A stretch of DNA of 64,000 bases from NCBI GenBank assembly GCA_030762175.1, contig CM060833.1, forward strand, positions 169,274,501 to 169,338,500. Direction: 5' to 3'. This DNA is from Metallyticus violacea (Eukaryota > Arthropoda > Insecta > Mantodea > Metallyticidae). A program made the translations under genes and the position numbers. This document shows positions 23,147-34,386 of the stretch, piece by piece (within the stretch, counting starts at the first letter, position 1; every line of letters starts with the position of its first letter). The notes beneath the pieces are model-generated. The model worked only from the letters and a program-made list of their open reading frames with translations, made no database searches and had not been told where the DNA came from.

Positions 23147-23897
23147 CAAGTAAATGGAACAAAACTAGTGAAATTTGAGTGAATTCCATTAATAATTTGT
23201 TGTATTATACTATATTTCACTGTGAAAATCTCCGATATTTAAATCCTTATTGCTTTTTGTGTTTACTTGAAGTATTTATCTGAATGAACTGATTCTAAAT
23301 TCAACCGTTCAGAATCACTAACAGATGAAATAAATTTAATATAGGTTACACAATTAGAGAAGGAGATGAACAGGCATTAATGGAATATTAGTAGCATATT
23401 CGGTAATGAAAATATTAGAGAAAATAAATGCCTTTATTGTCCATCCCTAAAATCCCTGCAATATGATGTGTGTCCTTAATGTACATAATAGTTTAACTTG
23501 CGGAAACGTTTGCAAATTCTGGCACACAATGTATTTTTAGTGGTATAAATAAAAGCAAGAGGGGCTCAAATCTCATTAATTCCAAGCATTTGCTCGGTCT
23601 CCTATACATAAAAATGATTCTCCTTAATCTCCTTGCGAGCAACTGCTTGTTGGCTTTGATCGCTGAGCTACTGGTCACGATTTGGTATAAATAAAACCAA
23701 GCCTTGCTCGCCTTTAGTAAACAATTGCTTGCTATTTTTTGAGGTACCTCCATAGGTAACAGCTTGCTCAACTGCAGTTAAGTACCATGACGGAGCTCAT
23801 GATAATTCCTGAACAGGAAATAAAATTTTAGGCACGGCAAAGGGACTCGTGTGAATAGATATGAACAATTATAATGTTTTAAAATATGTAGACTGGT

Positions 23898-24700
23898 TTG
23901 CGCAACATTTTCTTCCAGAGGGAAATGAAACGCGAGGTGGAGTTTTTAACAATGCTGAAAAGATGCGGATTAGTTTTTAGGTGTGTAGGAGGTCATGGGT
24001 TACAAGCTGCTGTTGCGGAGGATCTTGGGGTTACACAGGTTACGGTCTCAAACATATTCTGTAAAGTTGTTAACGCAATCAAGGTTAAGCCTGGGATTGG
24101 GTACAGTTTCCTATAACTGCTGCTGCTCTTCGGGAACTCAGTGTGGCGTGGTTAGAACGATATTATTTCCCTGATGCAATTGCTGCAGTGAATTGTACCC
24201 GTATTCTAATAAGGCAATCACATATACATGGCGACGATTACATCAACAGAAAAGGAGTTTCCAACATCAATAAATAGCTACGTGCAGCCCAAGTGAAAAT
24301 TTTAAGAGTGTTGTTGCTGGATGGCCCTGGTCTGTGCACGATTCTCCGATGTGGAAAAATTAAAATACACAGCGATGGCCGCTAATAGTGTCAATTACTG
24401 CTGCTAGGCGATTCAGGCTATGGTATTGCACCATGATTGATGGCTTCGAATCAAAATCCTACTACTCCAGAACAAAGAGCATACAACAGGTGCATTACAA
24501 AGCGCGTAATCATTTAACAATGTTTCTGTTAAGTTAAATGGAGGTCCCCTACTTTACAAAATAAGAAAGGATTACCCATCTCGAAAATACCTTCGGCAAT
24601 AGTATGTTTTATGTCTCTGCATAATGTGGCCAAATATCTAAAAGAGAGGACTCCAGAATGGTGGTGAAGACGAATCAGTCGTAGCTGTTGCAGAACCAGA
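23898..24700 (+). mobile_element. PIF/Harbinger transposase relic 2
   Basis: In order on the plus strand and in changing frames: an HTH GGHGLQAAVAEDLGVTQVTV (near 23990), ELSVAWLERYYFPDAIAAVN (24137 on), HGDDYINRKGVSNIN (24235), a degraded WPG motif (24315), LLLGDSGYGIAP (24400), NPTTPEQRAYNR (24453) and LHNVAKYLKERTPEWW (24620). These are the HARBI1-like domain landmarks; the first catalytic Asp (usually A-DCTH) reads NCT. It is not active. Confidence 0.88.
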
Positions 24701-24972
24701 AACAATCCGCATTAGGGAGAGAGGGAATGGCATCTAAAGAATTCATTTGGGTGACTCTTCACATCACTCTATTTATAACTCAAATTTCACAAACGTACAT
24801 TCACGTTTATAAATCTCGTCACTGTAGTTCTCTGTGCGAACATGTGTTCCTTTATCGCTGCTCTTGAGGATATCTACATAGATATAGAAAAAAGCGAATA
24901 AATAGAGACAGAAGGGAGTAGTTGGACAAGAAAAAAATTGGTTAAAAAGTTTGGGCTGCAGAAAACTAATTA

Positions 24973-25190
24973 TCTACGAGGGATGTCCATAAGTTTCCGG
25001 CCTCACCGATAAGGCTTCTCGCCTTCACAAAAACCGTATCTGTTAAGTAAATAATTTCAGCTGTAACTTCCGCTCTGTTGTGTTCAGTGGGTTAGATATA
25101 GCTGCATAAAGAAGGCCATGTGTAGAAGATTGTGACATGTTTCGAGCTGTTAAGTTCTTCACAAAAGAAGACTTACTCCGAATGAAATTA
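24973..25190 (+). mobile_element. mariner 5'-end fragment
   Basis: It begins with TACGAGGGATGTCCATAAG, similar to mariner inverted repeats, and about 165 bp later encodes MFRAVKFFTKEDLLRMK, like the start of mariner transposases (a short Lys-rich N-terminus before the HTH). It stops at an (ATT)n(GTT)n repeat; no right end was found. Confidence 0.45.
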
Positions 25191-25192
25191 AA

Positions 25193-25232
<40 letters not shown>

Positions 25233-25260
25233 GTTGTTGTTGTTGTTGCTGTTGCTGTTA
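25193..25260. repeat. (ATT)n(GTT)n microsatellite
   Basis: Compound trinucleotide run, ATT units followed by GTT and a few GCTGTT units. Confidence 0.97.
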
Positions 25261-25559
25261 TCGCTCCTTTATTATTACTGAGGCACCATTGCTGGTCGTA
25301 AGTTCAGTAAAAATTGTATCGGTCCAAATTACTTTTTCTAAACTCTGCCATGTGCAAATGTTGCCTCTTAGTGTAAAGTATGTATTTTCGTTAATGACTC
25401 CAACCGGAGCTTGATGTACACTTTCTGAGGCCCGGAACTTAATTTTCTTCATAAACCTTCTTTTTACGTTTAACAACATCCAACCGTCGTATCAGCAATG
25501 TGCATTAAAAACATATGGAATTAGAAAAAAGTCATAACATACACGTTATATTGCTGCTA

Positions 25560-25561
<2 letters not shown>

Positions 25562-25602
<41 letters not shown>

Positions 25603-25616
25603 CAACAACAACAACA
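25562..25616. repeat. (AAT)n(AAC)n microsatellite
   Basis: Compound trinucleotide run, AAT units followed by AAC units. About 300 bp right of the previous one. Confidence 0.97.
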
Positions 25617-26528
25617 TGATTTTCATTACACGGAAGAGCAAGCGAACTCTGTTTCTCCCGTGAAATGCTACTTTGAAGTCTTTTATTTTATTATTTTAAG
25701 ACCTGTAAATAAACTTTCACTTGAACAATTAGTGCATTAAAATATAATTGCAACATTGCCTCAACATTTGATTTGGAATAATATATGTCTCAGTCCTAAT
25801 TTTCTCAAATATTGCAACTGAAGTGAACGCTCCTCTGGAGTTAGTGTGAAGCAACATTGACATAACATGTTAACTGAACAAGTTTATATGCAAAAGAGTC
25901 TTCTATTTTTACTTTGTAGCTAACACACAAGAGTGCAGTTTGGTATAATGTTTCTATTGCAACATTTTCTTGTAAAGAAATGTATGTTTGTTTTTTAGAG
26001 TAGCATTTACTTTTCTTCGTCTTCCTATTTTAGATGAGAGTCACATACAATGCAGTGGAATTGCGCAATAAAAGAAAGCCTTGGAGTTAAACTACAAGCA
26101 ACTTCTTCTGAATCGAACTCATTTTGGCAATTCTTGGACGTCGTTTTCTAATCAGTTATCAATTAGCTTTCCTAATGTTATAGGAGAAAATTATTATAAC
26201 AACTTGGTGTAAGGGGAGGTTCTTAATGAGCACTGAGTTAGAAGTAGATCCAAAATCTAATTTTGAAGATTATTGGGATTGAATTAGGTTCTTGAACATG
26301 TGTTCTGCCATTAATTTAAACAAAACTGAAATTAGAAACAGGTTGATAACAGGTAGCCTTGTGGGAGTTTTACAGACGAAAAGAAAGCTCTTACACTTTT
26401 CCTGTTCCAGTTTATATAACACTCGTGAAAGTAGGGAAAACCTATGATAACAAATTGTAGTAATGATGAAAATAGGGACGAATGACACAACTCAGGTAAT
26501 GACACTTGTTTTATTATTTTGTATCTTG

Positions 26529-26529
<1 letters not shown>
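25617..26529. other. Unassigned DNA
   Basis: No exon or repeat edge recognised. Confidence 0.4.

Positions 26530-26585
<56 letters not shown>
26530..26585. repeat. (TA)n microsatellite
   Basis: About 27 perfect TA units. Confidence 0.97.
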
Positions 26586-26589
<4 letters not shown>

Positions 26590-27159
26590 TTCAAATGTGA
26601 TTAACATAATATTAGATACTAAAGACACTTAACAGCAATGGTGCATTGCCAATGGGTAGGCCTATGTTATACACTAATTCTCTTTAATTAGCTACTAACA
26701 CTTTATTCTTATTATTGTTATCTACCTGTCAACAGTATATGATATAATGTTAACCACATTTTTATATCCTTCATCTTCGGCACCTGCTTCGACTCCCTTA
26801 AACCCCTGTTAAAAATTTCACGGTTCATCTACGGATTTTTATACCGGATATAAGGATTTTTCAAAAAACATCAACGGATTTCACAGGAATGGGGTTGGCA
26901 ACATTGAATTGCATAGTGGATTAGTGTTTCATATGTTTATTAAATATCATCGAAGTATTAATAGGGAACACTAAAATGTGATGTAATTAAGCACTTGGTG
27001 TTTTGAGGATTAATACACTTTGAAATATAAAAACTAGAAGTTTGAAATTAATTGTACAATTTTGTTTTGACTGATTTAAAACGACGACTTTAGTTTGGAC
27101 GGGGGATTGTACTTTGAATCTTTGCAGATAATTCAGAAAAAAAAAGTAAAACATTTGGA

Positions 27160-27313
27160 ATGGAGAGTGGAGTAAAACGAAGAATGTTTGCTGACAGTAC
27201 AATGGATGCAGAACAGGATGACTTGGCATTGAAGACATTTGAAAGGAGATTTGCAGCTTTTGCACTCTGTGCATGTCTGTCAGTAATGCTTGGCAAAATA
27301 CTTCTAGCAAACA
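27160..27313 (+). CDS. Exon with start codon, ARL6IP6-like membrane protein
   Basis: ATG at 27160 opens a frame of 51 codons plus one base, ending at a consensus donor (AACA-GTAAGT at 27314). The peptide runs from MESGVKRRMF through an acidic stretch to RFAAFALCACLSVMLGKILL, a probable membrane segment. ARL6IP6 is a small multi-pass protein of the endoplasmic reticulum/nuclear envelope that binds the GTPase ARL6. The call rests mainly on the next exon. The human protein has about 100 residues before its first membrane segment; here there are about 30. A possible acceptor (CTTTGCAG ending 27127) lies 33 bp before the ATG with no stop between, so this may be a second exon with earlier coding or leader sequence. 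Confidence 0.62.
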
Positions 27314-28559
27314 GTAAGTTTTCATTTTTTTACTACTTCCTTTTGTGATAGGTTAAAAGAACATGAAACAACTTGTAACCGCAAAACTGGATCGGCAGTG
27401 TTTCTAACTCAGTGTAGGTGGTTTTGTATTTGTAGTGGGTTACATGGGATTGCTGCTCTTTTTTTGATATATTTAGTGACTCCTTACAGGAACTTTTATT
27501 GCTGCATTTGTAGTTAATAGCTGCAGGAGCCCTAATTGACAATGGCTAGTTGTTGCAGCATTGTATCTTGCTAGAGTGAATGAAATGGAGGCCTTAATTT
27601 TTAATTTTTTTTTTTTAACTGAAGGAAAATTTAGAATATTTTTTTATCAAGACAAACATTTAGTTGACATTGTAGGTAAACAAATTAATGTTCAACACAG
27701 AAAGATACCTGTGAGATAAATCACTTTCTTTTTGTACTAACAGTTGGCAGATAGTGAAGAGTTATGCAATTTACTCTATGATGCCAGAAATTTCATTTTG
27801 CAGAAACTTGGGTAATATTGCTGTACTCATTTAGCTTCAGCCTATAGCAGTCTAGGATTTAACAGTAGACAAACTCCAGATGGAAATATCTACAGCTTCT
27901 ACAGGAGAGTTTACCAGTATTATTGTTGGAATATGTCATTTTGTGCCTCGTTTGATACCACCCAGTTATTGGATAATATCCTCTGATTTTACTCCTTGAA
28001 AATCATGCAACCTACATCCTCTCTGGTGAAAAAAATGAATAAGGCAGCCTATTGTTTAACATTACCATTATAATATGCAAACAATAAAAACAAGATAATA
28101 TTAGAGGTATTGTTATAATAACTCTGTTTGCTACTTCAGGCTTGGTAAAATTTTAAAGCCAAATTGAAGGAAAGGCTCAGTCAGGTAGGAATCAAAACTT
28201 TGTTACCATATCTTTTATAGATTAAGAGCAATGCCCCAACTACAGAATGTTTAAATGAAGTAGCTCAATTGGATAATGTTGCTTGATTAAATTACTCCAT
28301 TCTCCTCAATTCTTAAAGTCTATTTATAGTTCTTAGCCACTTTCAGAAATTAGGTGGTTAGGGCATTGAACCAGAAATTGACTGCTTGGATCAAGATGCT
28401 TGGCTAAAGCTGTAGACTCAGGATAGTTTGGGTGAATGTCTTTATAATTTGTTATCTGTGACCGAGGCAAGAAACATTATAAATAATATTCTTTGATTAG
28501 TGAAACTTTGGAAATTGAAAATAAGATATCAATATCAAATAAAGAATTACTTAACTGCA
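27314..28559. other. Intron of the ARL6IP6-like gene, left part
   Basis: Nothing recognisable before the DUF7869-like relic. Open frames are short and unmatched. Confidence 0.45.
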
Positions 28560-30150
28560 CAAAGTAAAATGGAAAGGAAGGAAAAGTCTGAGTGTTGCCC
28601 CAAGCTGTGAAGAAACAATTTAACAGGCAAAAGTAAAAGAGTCTATGAGTTTTATTCCAAATCATAAAGAAATAATTGAACAGGCAACAGTTCAAGAAAA
28701 ATTAGCTGTAAAGGATACTCCTTCAAGCTCCCGTTCAAAGCGAATGTTGGGTTTGCCATACTCAAGTATAAAAGAACAGGAAGAACACTAAATGTCCGAA
28801 AAGAAGGGAGAAACATTACTCTGTGTGTAATCATTTGTTGTTTTTAAAAAAAATGATCATCAAAGTTTTTATGTGATCAATTTACTGAGGAAGATCGAGC
28901 AGTTCTATTCAAGGAGTTTTGGAAATAGCTACATGGCAAGAAAGAGAAGCTTACATCAAAAGGTTTGGTGAACACAAGGGCTCTTTGAATAAGAAGTACC
29001 AATGAATGACCTTCATCATGATATATATTTGCAGGTTGGAGATAAGGGAAAAGTGAAAGTTTGTTGTAAAAACTTTTTTTAGCAACTCTGGATATTGGCG
29101 AAGACATATAAAAGAGGGGTGAAAATAGAGATACACGTAAAAACACTGAAGCGCAATAGCACCTCCAAAGTCCTGGAAAAACACATTAAGAATGTGGCAA
29201 AAAGAAACAAGTAGTACATAGCTCAGGAAAAAAAAGAAAGAAAGGAAGAAATCTGAACTAATTGAAAGAATCAAATGTTGAATTTAGAATTGCTTCCTAA
29301 GGTCCCTAGCCATTACTGTAGAACTTCTTTAAATAAAATCTATGTTGAGTCATCATTTTAGGTCAGAACTTATTGGTTCAGTGTTTACAAGGAATGGTGT
29401 GTACCTGCATCAAGAAATACATTTGTTGATTTTGGAAGCAGAGAGTATATAGTATTGCTATTCACATGCCTTGTAAAGACCAGTTAATGTGTGTTACAGC
29501 TATAAAATAGATGCTATTAGTGAAAATATATGTATATCTAGCTTCTTGCCATAGAATAACTCCAGTAGTTCGAAATATAGCAATTTCAAGTGTGACTTTA
29601 TCTAAGTGTTTTATCCTTATCTACTTTTATTATTACTGTTAATTTGTTAGTGTTAATAGTGTTTCTTTATTTTTATTTTTCCTTTATATTATATATATGT
29701 ACAAGGCACATCTTAAAAAAAAGATGATGGTAGAACAGCCAAGCTAAGGCCTCTGCAAATAAGTTAGTTCATACAGTGGATCTAAAAAGTATTCTGTTGT
29801 GCCCAAAGCGCTTGCCTCCAAATTATATTGCAAGTGCACAACTTCTCTCTTCACGAACTAATAATGGTGATGTCAAACTATATGGAAGGCATGCAGCAAA
29901 TGGAAATGTCATTGCTAATAAGTTTACGACTTTTGTTGTGGATTTCATTATGAAAAAGTCCGAATCAATTAATCAAGTTACACTTATTTCTGATGGTTGT
30001 GCCAACCAAAATCATAATAAAGTTCTTATAACTTTATTGTGTAACTTTGCACAGAAAATATCACTGATAATTCAGAAACCATTTCCTGAAAAAGTGCACA
30101 CTGATGGATGCAAATAGCTTCCATGCTACTTTGGAGATATACTTCAAACA
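28560..30150 (+). pseudogene. Relic of a DUF7869-like (transposon-associated) coding region
   Basis: The best part is at 29776-30117, which reads through FTTFVVDFIMKKSESINQ, LISDGCANQNHNKVLITLL and FPEKVHT. A one-base shift then gives LMDANSFHATLE. This matches the order SDGC-QNRN, then KGHTQMECDSVHSTIE, seen in a large set of uncharacterised insect proteins assigned to DUF7869 and probably transposon-encoded. Upstream, 28870-29260 carries frames like FLATLGISEKT regions of the same proteins (here FF-QLWILAKTYKRG), with many stops. The function of the family is not known to me. It lies inside the intron of the ARL6IP6-like gene. Confidence 0.6.
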
Positions 30151-30436
30151 TCTAATAAATTAAATTTAATAACAGGTTTAATTCATGTGCGCTTCACTGT
30201 GTTAGTTCCATATGAAGAAATTTTTTAAGTTTTTACAATTTTTAAAATTTTTAAAATTTTTAATGTAATAAATTTCTCATCTGACTATGTAGCTCTCATG
30301 AGATGAGCTAGACCACCAAAGCCATACACAGTTAATGTATGCAATTATACATTTTTTAAAAACTATGATAAGATGTCTTCAAATCTAGCATCACTTCAGC
30401 CTAGAAATAAAATTGGAATCCTCTTGTTCTTGATAT

Positions 30437-30980
30437 ATGAGTTCTAAAATATCTTCCACTAGTGAAATTCTTTTCATACTTGATCATACTGCTGAATATG
30501 AGCCAGTACCACAAAAGAGGACAAGGTCTATAACTGGTGTTACCTCTGAAGCAAGAGCTTTATATAGTCAACAAATGCCTACTACACAGTCAAATGAAGA
30601 AATTTGTTTGAGAAAAGGAATAATGAATTAGCTTGAATAGATAGAGATAACAGAAAGAGGTTGTAGAGAATCCTTTGCAAACTATATAAACTTTATATTC
30701 TTAATTAAGTGGTGGGTCGATTTAGTACTCTTATGCTCCCCTTACAATGAAATTATTTAAAAAATCTTTCACACACCACATTAGCTCTTGTTGACATTTT
30801 ATGAACTTTTGGATTAATTTGTCTTTTATTGGCATCTTAAAGTTCATAAAACTATGCTCATATTTTTTATAAAAGTTTTTCCCATGTTCCCAACTACAAA
30901 GATCTATAAAAAAATATGAGGATAAGGGTATGAACTTTGAGATCCCAACAGAAGATAAATTAATACTAAAGTTCATAAAA
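30437..30980. other. Unassigned intronic DNA
   Basis: Possibly the far end of the DUF7869-like relic (frame 30437-30631 is open for 64 codons), but no motif supports it. Confidence 0.35.
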
Positions 30981-31033
30981 TGTCCACGAGAGCTATGCCA
31001 AATCTATGAACGAATCTGACAGCTGACTCACAG

Positions 31034-31067
31034 CTGATGATGCTAGCTATGGCCTGTGAAACATGTT
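31034..31067 (+). ncRNA. Hammerhead ribozyme motif with intact core
   Basis: CTGATGA (31034-31040), stem II arms TGCTAG / GGCCTGT with imperfect pairing, GAAA (31058-31061), palindrome ACATGT (31061-31066), then T as the NUH residue. Core matches the consensus. It is intronic to the ARL6IP6-like gene, on its sense strand, 60 bp left of a SINE1 copy. Confidence 0.65.
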
Positions 31068-31114
31068 CTAAATAAGTTAATGGAAAGTGGATCGTAAGAG
31101 TATTATATTGACTC

Positions 31115-31435
31115 ACCAGCTAATTTATTGTCGGTCCTGGTGGTGTAGTGGTAACCATACTTGCCTTCTAAACCCAAGGTCGCGGGATCGAACCCAGCCA
31201 GGATCGATGGATTTTTTCGGGCTAAAAATCATAAGTATGGCTTCCTTCAGAAGGGAAGTAAAACCGTGGGTCCCGTGTCGTACATTTACAGCACGAAAAA
31301 GAACCTCAAGCCTGAAAGAAGAGGCCTCTGAGCAAAATTTGTCGACCGTTTCACGCCCTGAATAGAATGGGACGCTGATGACCTGAACTGTTAAAGAGCG
31401 TCCTTAAATAAATAAATAAAAAAAACCAGCTAATT
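31115..31435 (+). repeat. SINE1 copy with 11-bp target-site duplication
   Basis: Plus-strand SINE1 at 31126-31424: tRNA-like head (TGGTGTAGTGG, GGGATCGAACCC with one change from box B), body, and (AAATA)n A-rich tail. The direct repeat ACCAGCTAATT lies at 31115-31125 and 31425-31435. Located in the ARL6IP6-like intron, same strand as the gene, about 240 bp before the exon. Confidence 0.93.
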
Positions 31436-31670
31436 AAGAATATAAAAGTTTCTTCATTGTATTAGTTCCGACACAAAGTTGGTCTTAAATTTTATATGAA
31501 CATTTTTGTGGAGAATATGTTTAATAATTATTAATATTTGTGCAAATGTCATTATACAGACAATCATTCAGATGCATTTTAGTCATTAATAAAATATTGA
31601 AAAAAGAGTAACTTCAATACACATTGTAACTATTGCCATTTCACAATAATTGTTCTATTCCAATTTTCAG

Positions 31671-31890
31671 GTTTAGTGCTGAATGCAGCAGATGCAGTCA
31701 TTGGAGGAAAAGAAAATATTTGGCCTGCTATATTACTATCTGTCAGTTTTGCAAAGCAATGTAGTTGGCCTGCAGTGTGTATGATAGTCGGAATCTTAAT
31801 AACAATGTTCTCATACTTTATTGTCTATTTGGACAGTAACATCCCTGGGATTCAACCTCCTAGTCCATTTTCACCAAGACAACGTAACAG
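31671..31890 (+). CDS. Internal exon, ARL6IP6-like membrane protein
   Basis: The acceptor (CCAATTTTCAG) ends at 31670. The exon starts with two bases that complete the Ser codon left open by the exon at 27160-27313, so the phases agree. It encodes two hydrophobic stretches (around [15 protein letters not shown] and [17 protein letters not shown]). A conserved signature [20 protein letters not shown] follows, which aligns with [20 protein letters not shown] of human ARL6IP6, along with the W-x(n)-SW arrangement before it. The donor CAG-GTATTT at 31891 leaves two bases of a codon. The human protein continues for about 27 residues with a last membrane segment; that exon was not found in the window. 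Confidence 0.68.
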
Positions 31891-32228
31891 GTATTTTATA
31901 GTGTCATAAGTGTTTAAGACACTTTTCTATCCTTATTATAAATGCTTGATATAAATTCATGAAAGTTTTGATGCATGCCACAACTAAGTTTCTGAAGACC
32001 TGTCCCAAATTCAATTACAGCATACTTACTAATGCTTAATTCAGTAACAGCATACTGACTATTGCTTAAATCAATAACAGCATACTCATTATTGCATAAG
32101 ATAATGCACAGCTTTTTTAATCTCATTTGCCCATAAATTCCATGAGTACTCTTCTGTAACAAAAAACAAAATTATTTCATTTGTGCTTAGGAAGCTATAG
32201 ACAATAGAGGATAATATATCCTATTAGA

Positions 32229-32384
32229 ATCTATTAACTCACACTAACTCCACTTACATATACAACATTAAGACATGTTTCAGGGGTAATCGCTCTCATC
32301 ATCAGTTGTTGACGGACTACCAATTGGGAGCAATGTCTTCAAAACATGTTCTAATGTTGTATAAGTAAGTGGAGTTAGTGTGAA
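32229..32384. repeat. Inverted pair of PLE-type terminal sequences
   Basis: Arms about 32229-32278 and 32341-32384 are inverted copies (TCACACTAACTCCACTTA at the left, AAGTGGAGTTAGTGTGA at the right; each has ACATGTTTC or its complement inside). The minus-strand arm holds an intact hammerhead core; the plus-strand arm keeps only AAAACATGTT. The same GGAGTTAGTGT word ends both PLE copies near 38030 and 40560. Confidence 0.75.
32272..32305 (-). ncRNA. Hammerhead ribozyme motif with intact core
   Basis: Minus strand: CTGATGA (complement of 32299-32305), a stem II region GAGAGCGATTACCCCT with weak pairing, GAAA, palindrome ACATGT, then C. Flanks can pair as stem I: CAACAA before the core with TTAATGTTG after the cleavage site. 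Confidence 0.65.
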
Positions 32385-33599
32385 TGTATTTAATAAATTC
32401 TAATACAAATACAAAATGTATACAAAAAAAAAAATATGCCATTGGTGATGTCGCTCTGACATCATTATCATAGCCGACAGTACTCTGATGGAGAAAATGT
32501 GAAAGCAATGTACTTCAACTAATTTGTGATTAGAAGACTCCGCATAAATACAATTGAATAATAAAGTTGTCTTGCTGTAACCCTTACATTTTGTTCCTCC
32601 ATTTTCACTACCTCAAATATGTTCCATGTTTGTGCACACCTGAATTTAGATAAACAAAATTAAGTAGTCCCAACCTGCTGCTTCCAACTCTGTAAGCATT
32701 CCAGCAACCTGTATACAGAACACAGCTCTGCTATGTGCTTGGAAATATCCTGAATTATACTTGCAGCATAATAACTAACTATTCACCAAAATCATATTTC
32801 ACTTTCCATGTAACGTCCTTTGTAATAACATTACCAATATATAAGAGAACAAATTGAAAATCTTATGATGTTCTTTTTAGAACACAAAACACAATAATTT
32901 TGCAAAAAAATCAATGGTTTCTTCCTCTGAAGTAGGAAGAGACTATTTGCAATGCCAACCATAAAAACTGAGTTAATAAGATACCAAAAGAGCTTTGACA
33001 AACAAAATTCTGTAAATGAAAACATCACAGTAACTAATTATAATACAAATATGGATCAAAGGTCAAAGAAACTTATTCAGGTTTATCACTTCCTGTGCTT
33101 AAAATTAAACTTAATTTGACCTATGGGTTAGACTTTTCAAGTAGTTCAATGAAAAGGGCCACTAAGTTTAAAATTATGTAACTAATGATATCACAACAAC
33201 AGCCTGTAATGGATTCACTGTATCTTTTGTTCAATGTATTTACAAAAACATACTATACTGTAACTAAATGAAAGTATTTGCAACCAAATAATCCTAGAGA
33301 ATTCCAAGACTATACCGCATTAGTTCCTTGCAGAAAATGGGAACTTATAAGTAGCAGTATGCTTACTAAAGCATAAATTGCTCTTGGAAAGATGTTGACA
33401 AATAAATAAAAGTTTTTGTAAATTGATGTTAGGTTTACCAACATCGTCCCCAAATGGTATAGCACAGCTAGAATTAGGTAGAAATCCCTCTAAGAAAAAA
33501 ATAATCACAAAAATTATGAAATATTTATTCAGAATTACCACATCAGAAGAGAGTGATATTATTAAAGAATCATATAACAAATTATTTATGAGTAAGTCG
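32385..33599. other. Unassigned DNA, probably intron of the ARL6IP6-like gene
   Basis: No exon or repeat edge recognised. Confidence 0.4.
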
Positions 33600-33745
33600 C
33601 TCAAATTTTACTGGCTTTATTCCACTTACTTGGACATGTTTCAAAGGCAAATTTCCTTTGTTAGAACCGTGCTGACAATGAAGAAAATTTGCCTTTGAAA
33701 CATTTCCAAGTAAGTGGAATAAAACTAGTGAAATTTGAGTGACTT
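33600..33745. repeat. Inverted pair with hammerhead-like motifs on both strands
   Basis: Arms about 33600-33655 and 33683-33738: left TATTCCACTTACTTGGACAT and right CCAAGTAAGTGGAATAAAAC are complements. On the plus strand: CTGACAA (33672-33678), GAAA (33697-33700), CATTTCC. On the minus strand: CTAACAA then GAAACATGTCC (complement of 33632-33642). Right arm resembles the flank of the motif at 23113. Cores are degraded. Confidence 0.7.
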
Positions 33746-33949
33746 CCTCATAAATAATTTTTTATATGATACTATATTTCATTGTGAAAATCTCAAACTA
33801 TTCTCATTTTTATTAAAGAATGTTTTAGTATGCAGGAGAAATGTAAGTGAAATCATTGCATTTCAAAGTGCAGGAAATTTTACAACAGATAGGTGCAGAA
33901 AAAGTATGGATAAATAGGGAATATCAAAACAGAGGATTTTGGAAGGAAG

Positions 33950-34200
33950 ATATAAATGTAAGATTGGAAGATATTGAATGACAAGAAATAATTGTAGTTT
34001 AGGTGAAAAGAATTCATTGAAATTTTATAGGAGAATAAAAATAGTATAGGATAGGGAAAAATATATAGAACAATGTGGTAAGGCAGTTAGAGAAGGGTTT
34101 GCTTGGCTTAGAACTGGAGTTATGAATTTAAAAGGATTAGGATATGGTAAAGGAATAAAAATTGTTTAATGTGTGGAGAAGCCAATAGAGATTTTCATTG
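33950..34200 (+). mobile_element. Non-LTR retrotransposon C-terminal region, 5' part (split by an insertion)
   Basis: Frames read FAWLRTGVMNLKGLGYGKG and then, after one base shift, CLMCGEANRDFH. This resembles the region after the RT domain in LINE ORFs, with the first half of a C-X2-C-X6-H-X3-C finger. It continues at 34387. Confidence 0.7.
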
Positions 34201-34386
34201 AATCTGTCGTCTTAACACTCTTCATGCTTCACTAACCGTAAAAATATACAGAACCGCTTTCAAAGATATGTTATCTCCATCTTCGGCCATGGATGACTCG
34301 TATGTAGTTCCATATGAAAACTTTTTTAAAGATTTAAAATTTAAAAAAAAAAAAATTAAAAAATTTTGATGGAGAGATTTTCATTG
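34187..34386 (-). mobile_element. Short solo element with hammerhead-like motif and 14-bp target-site duplication
   Basis: A 172-bp insert (34201-34372) is flanked by AGAGATTTTCATTG at 34187-34200 and 34373-34386. On the minus strand it contains CCGAAGA, a stem II region, GAAAGCGGTTC (34250-34286), then GGTTAGTG, the same order as the PLE tails. Removing it (one repeat kept) restores the LINE frame from DFH to CLLYC, so the insertion boundaries are certain. Calling it a truncated PLE is inference. Confidence 0.8.
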
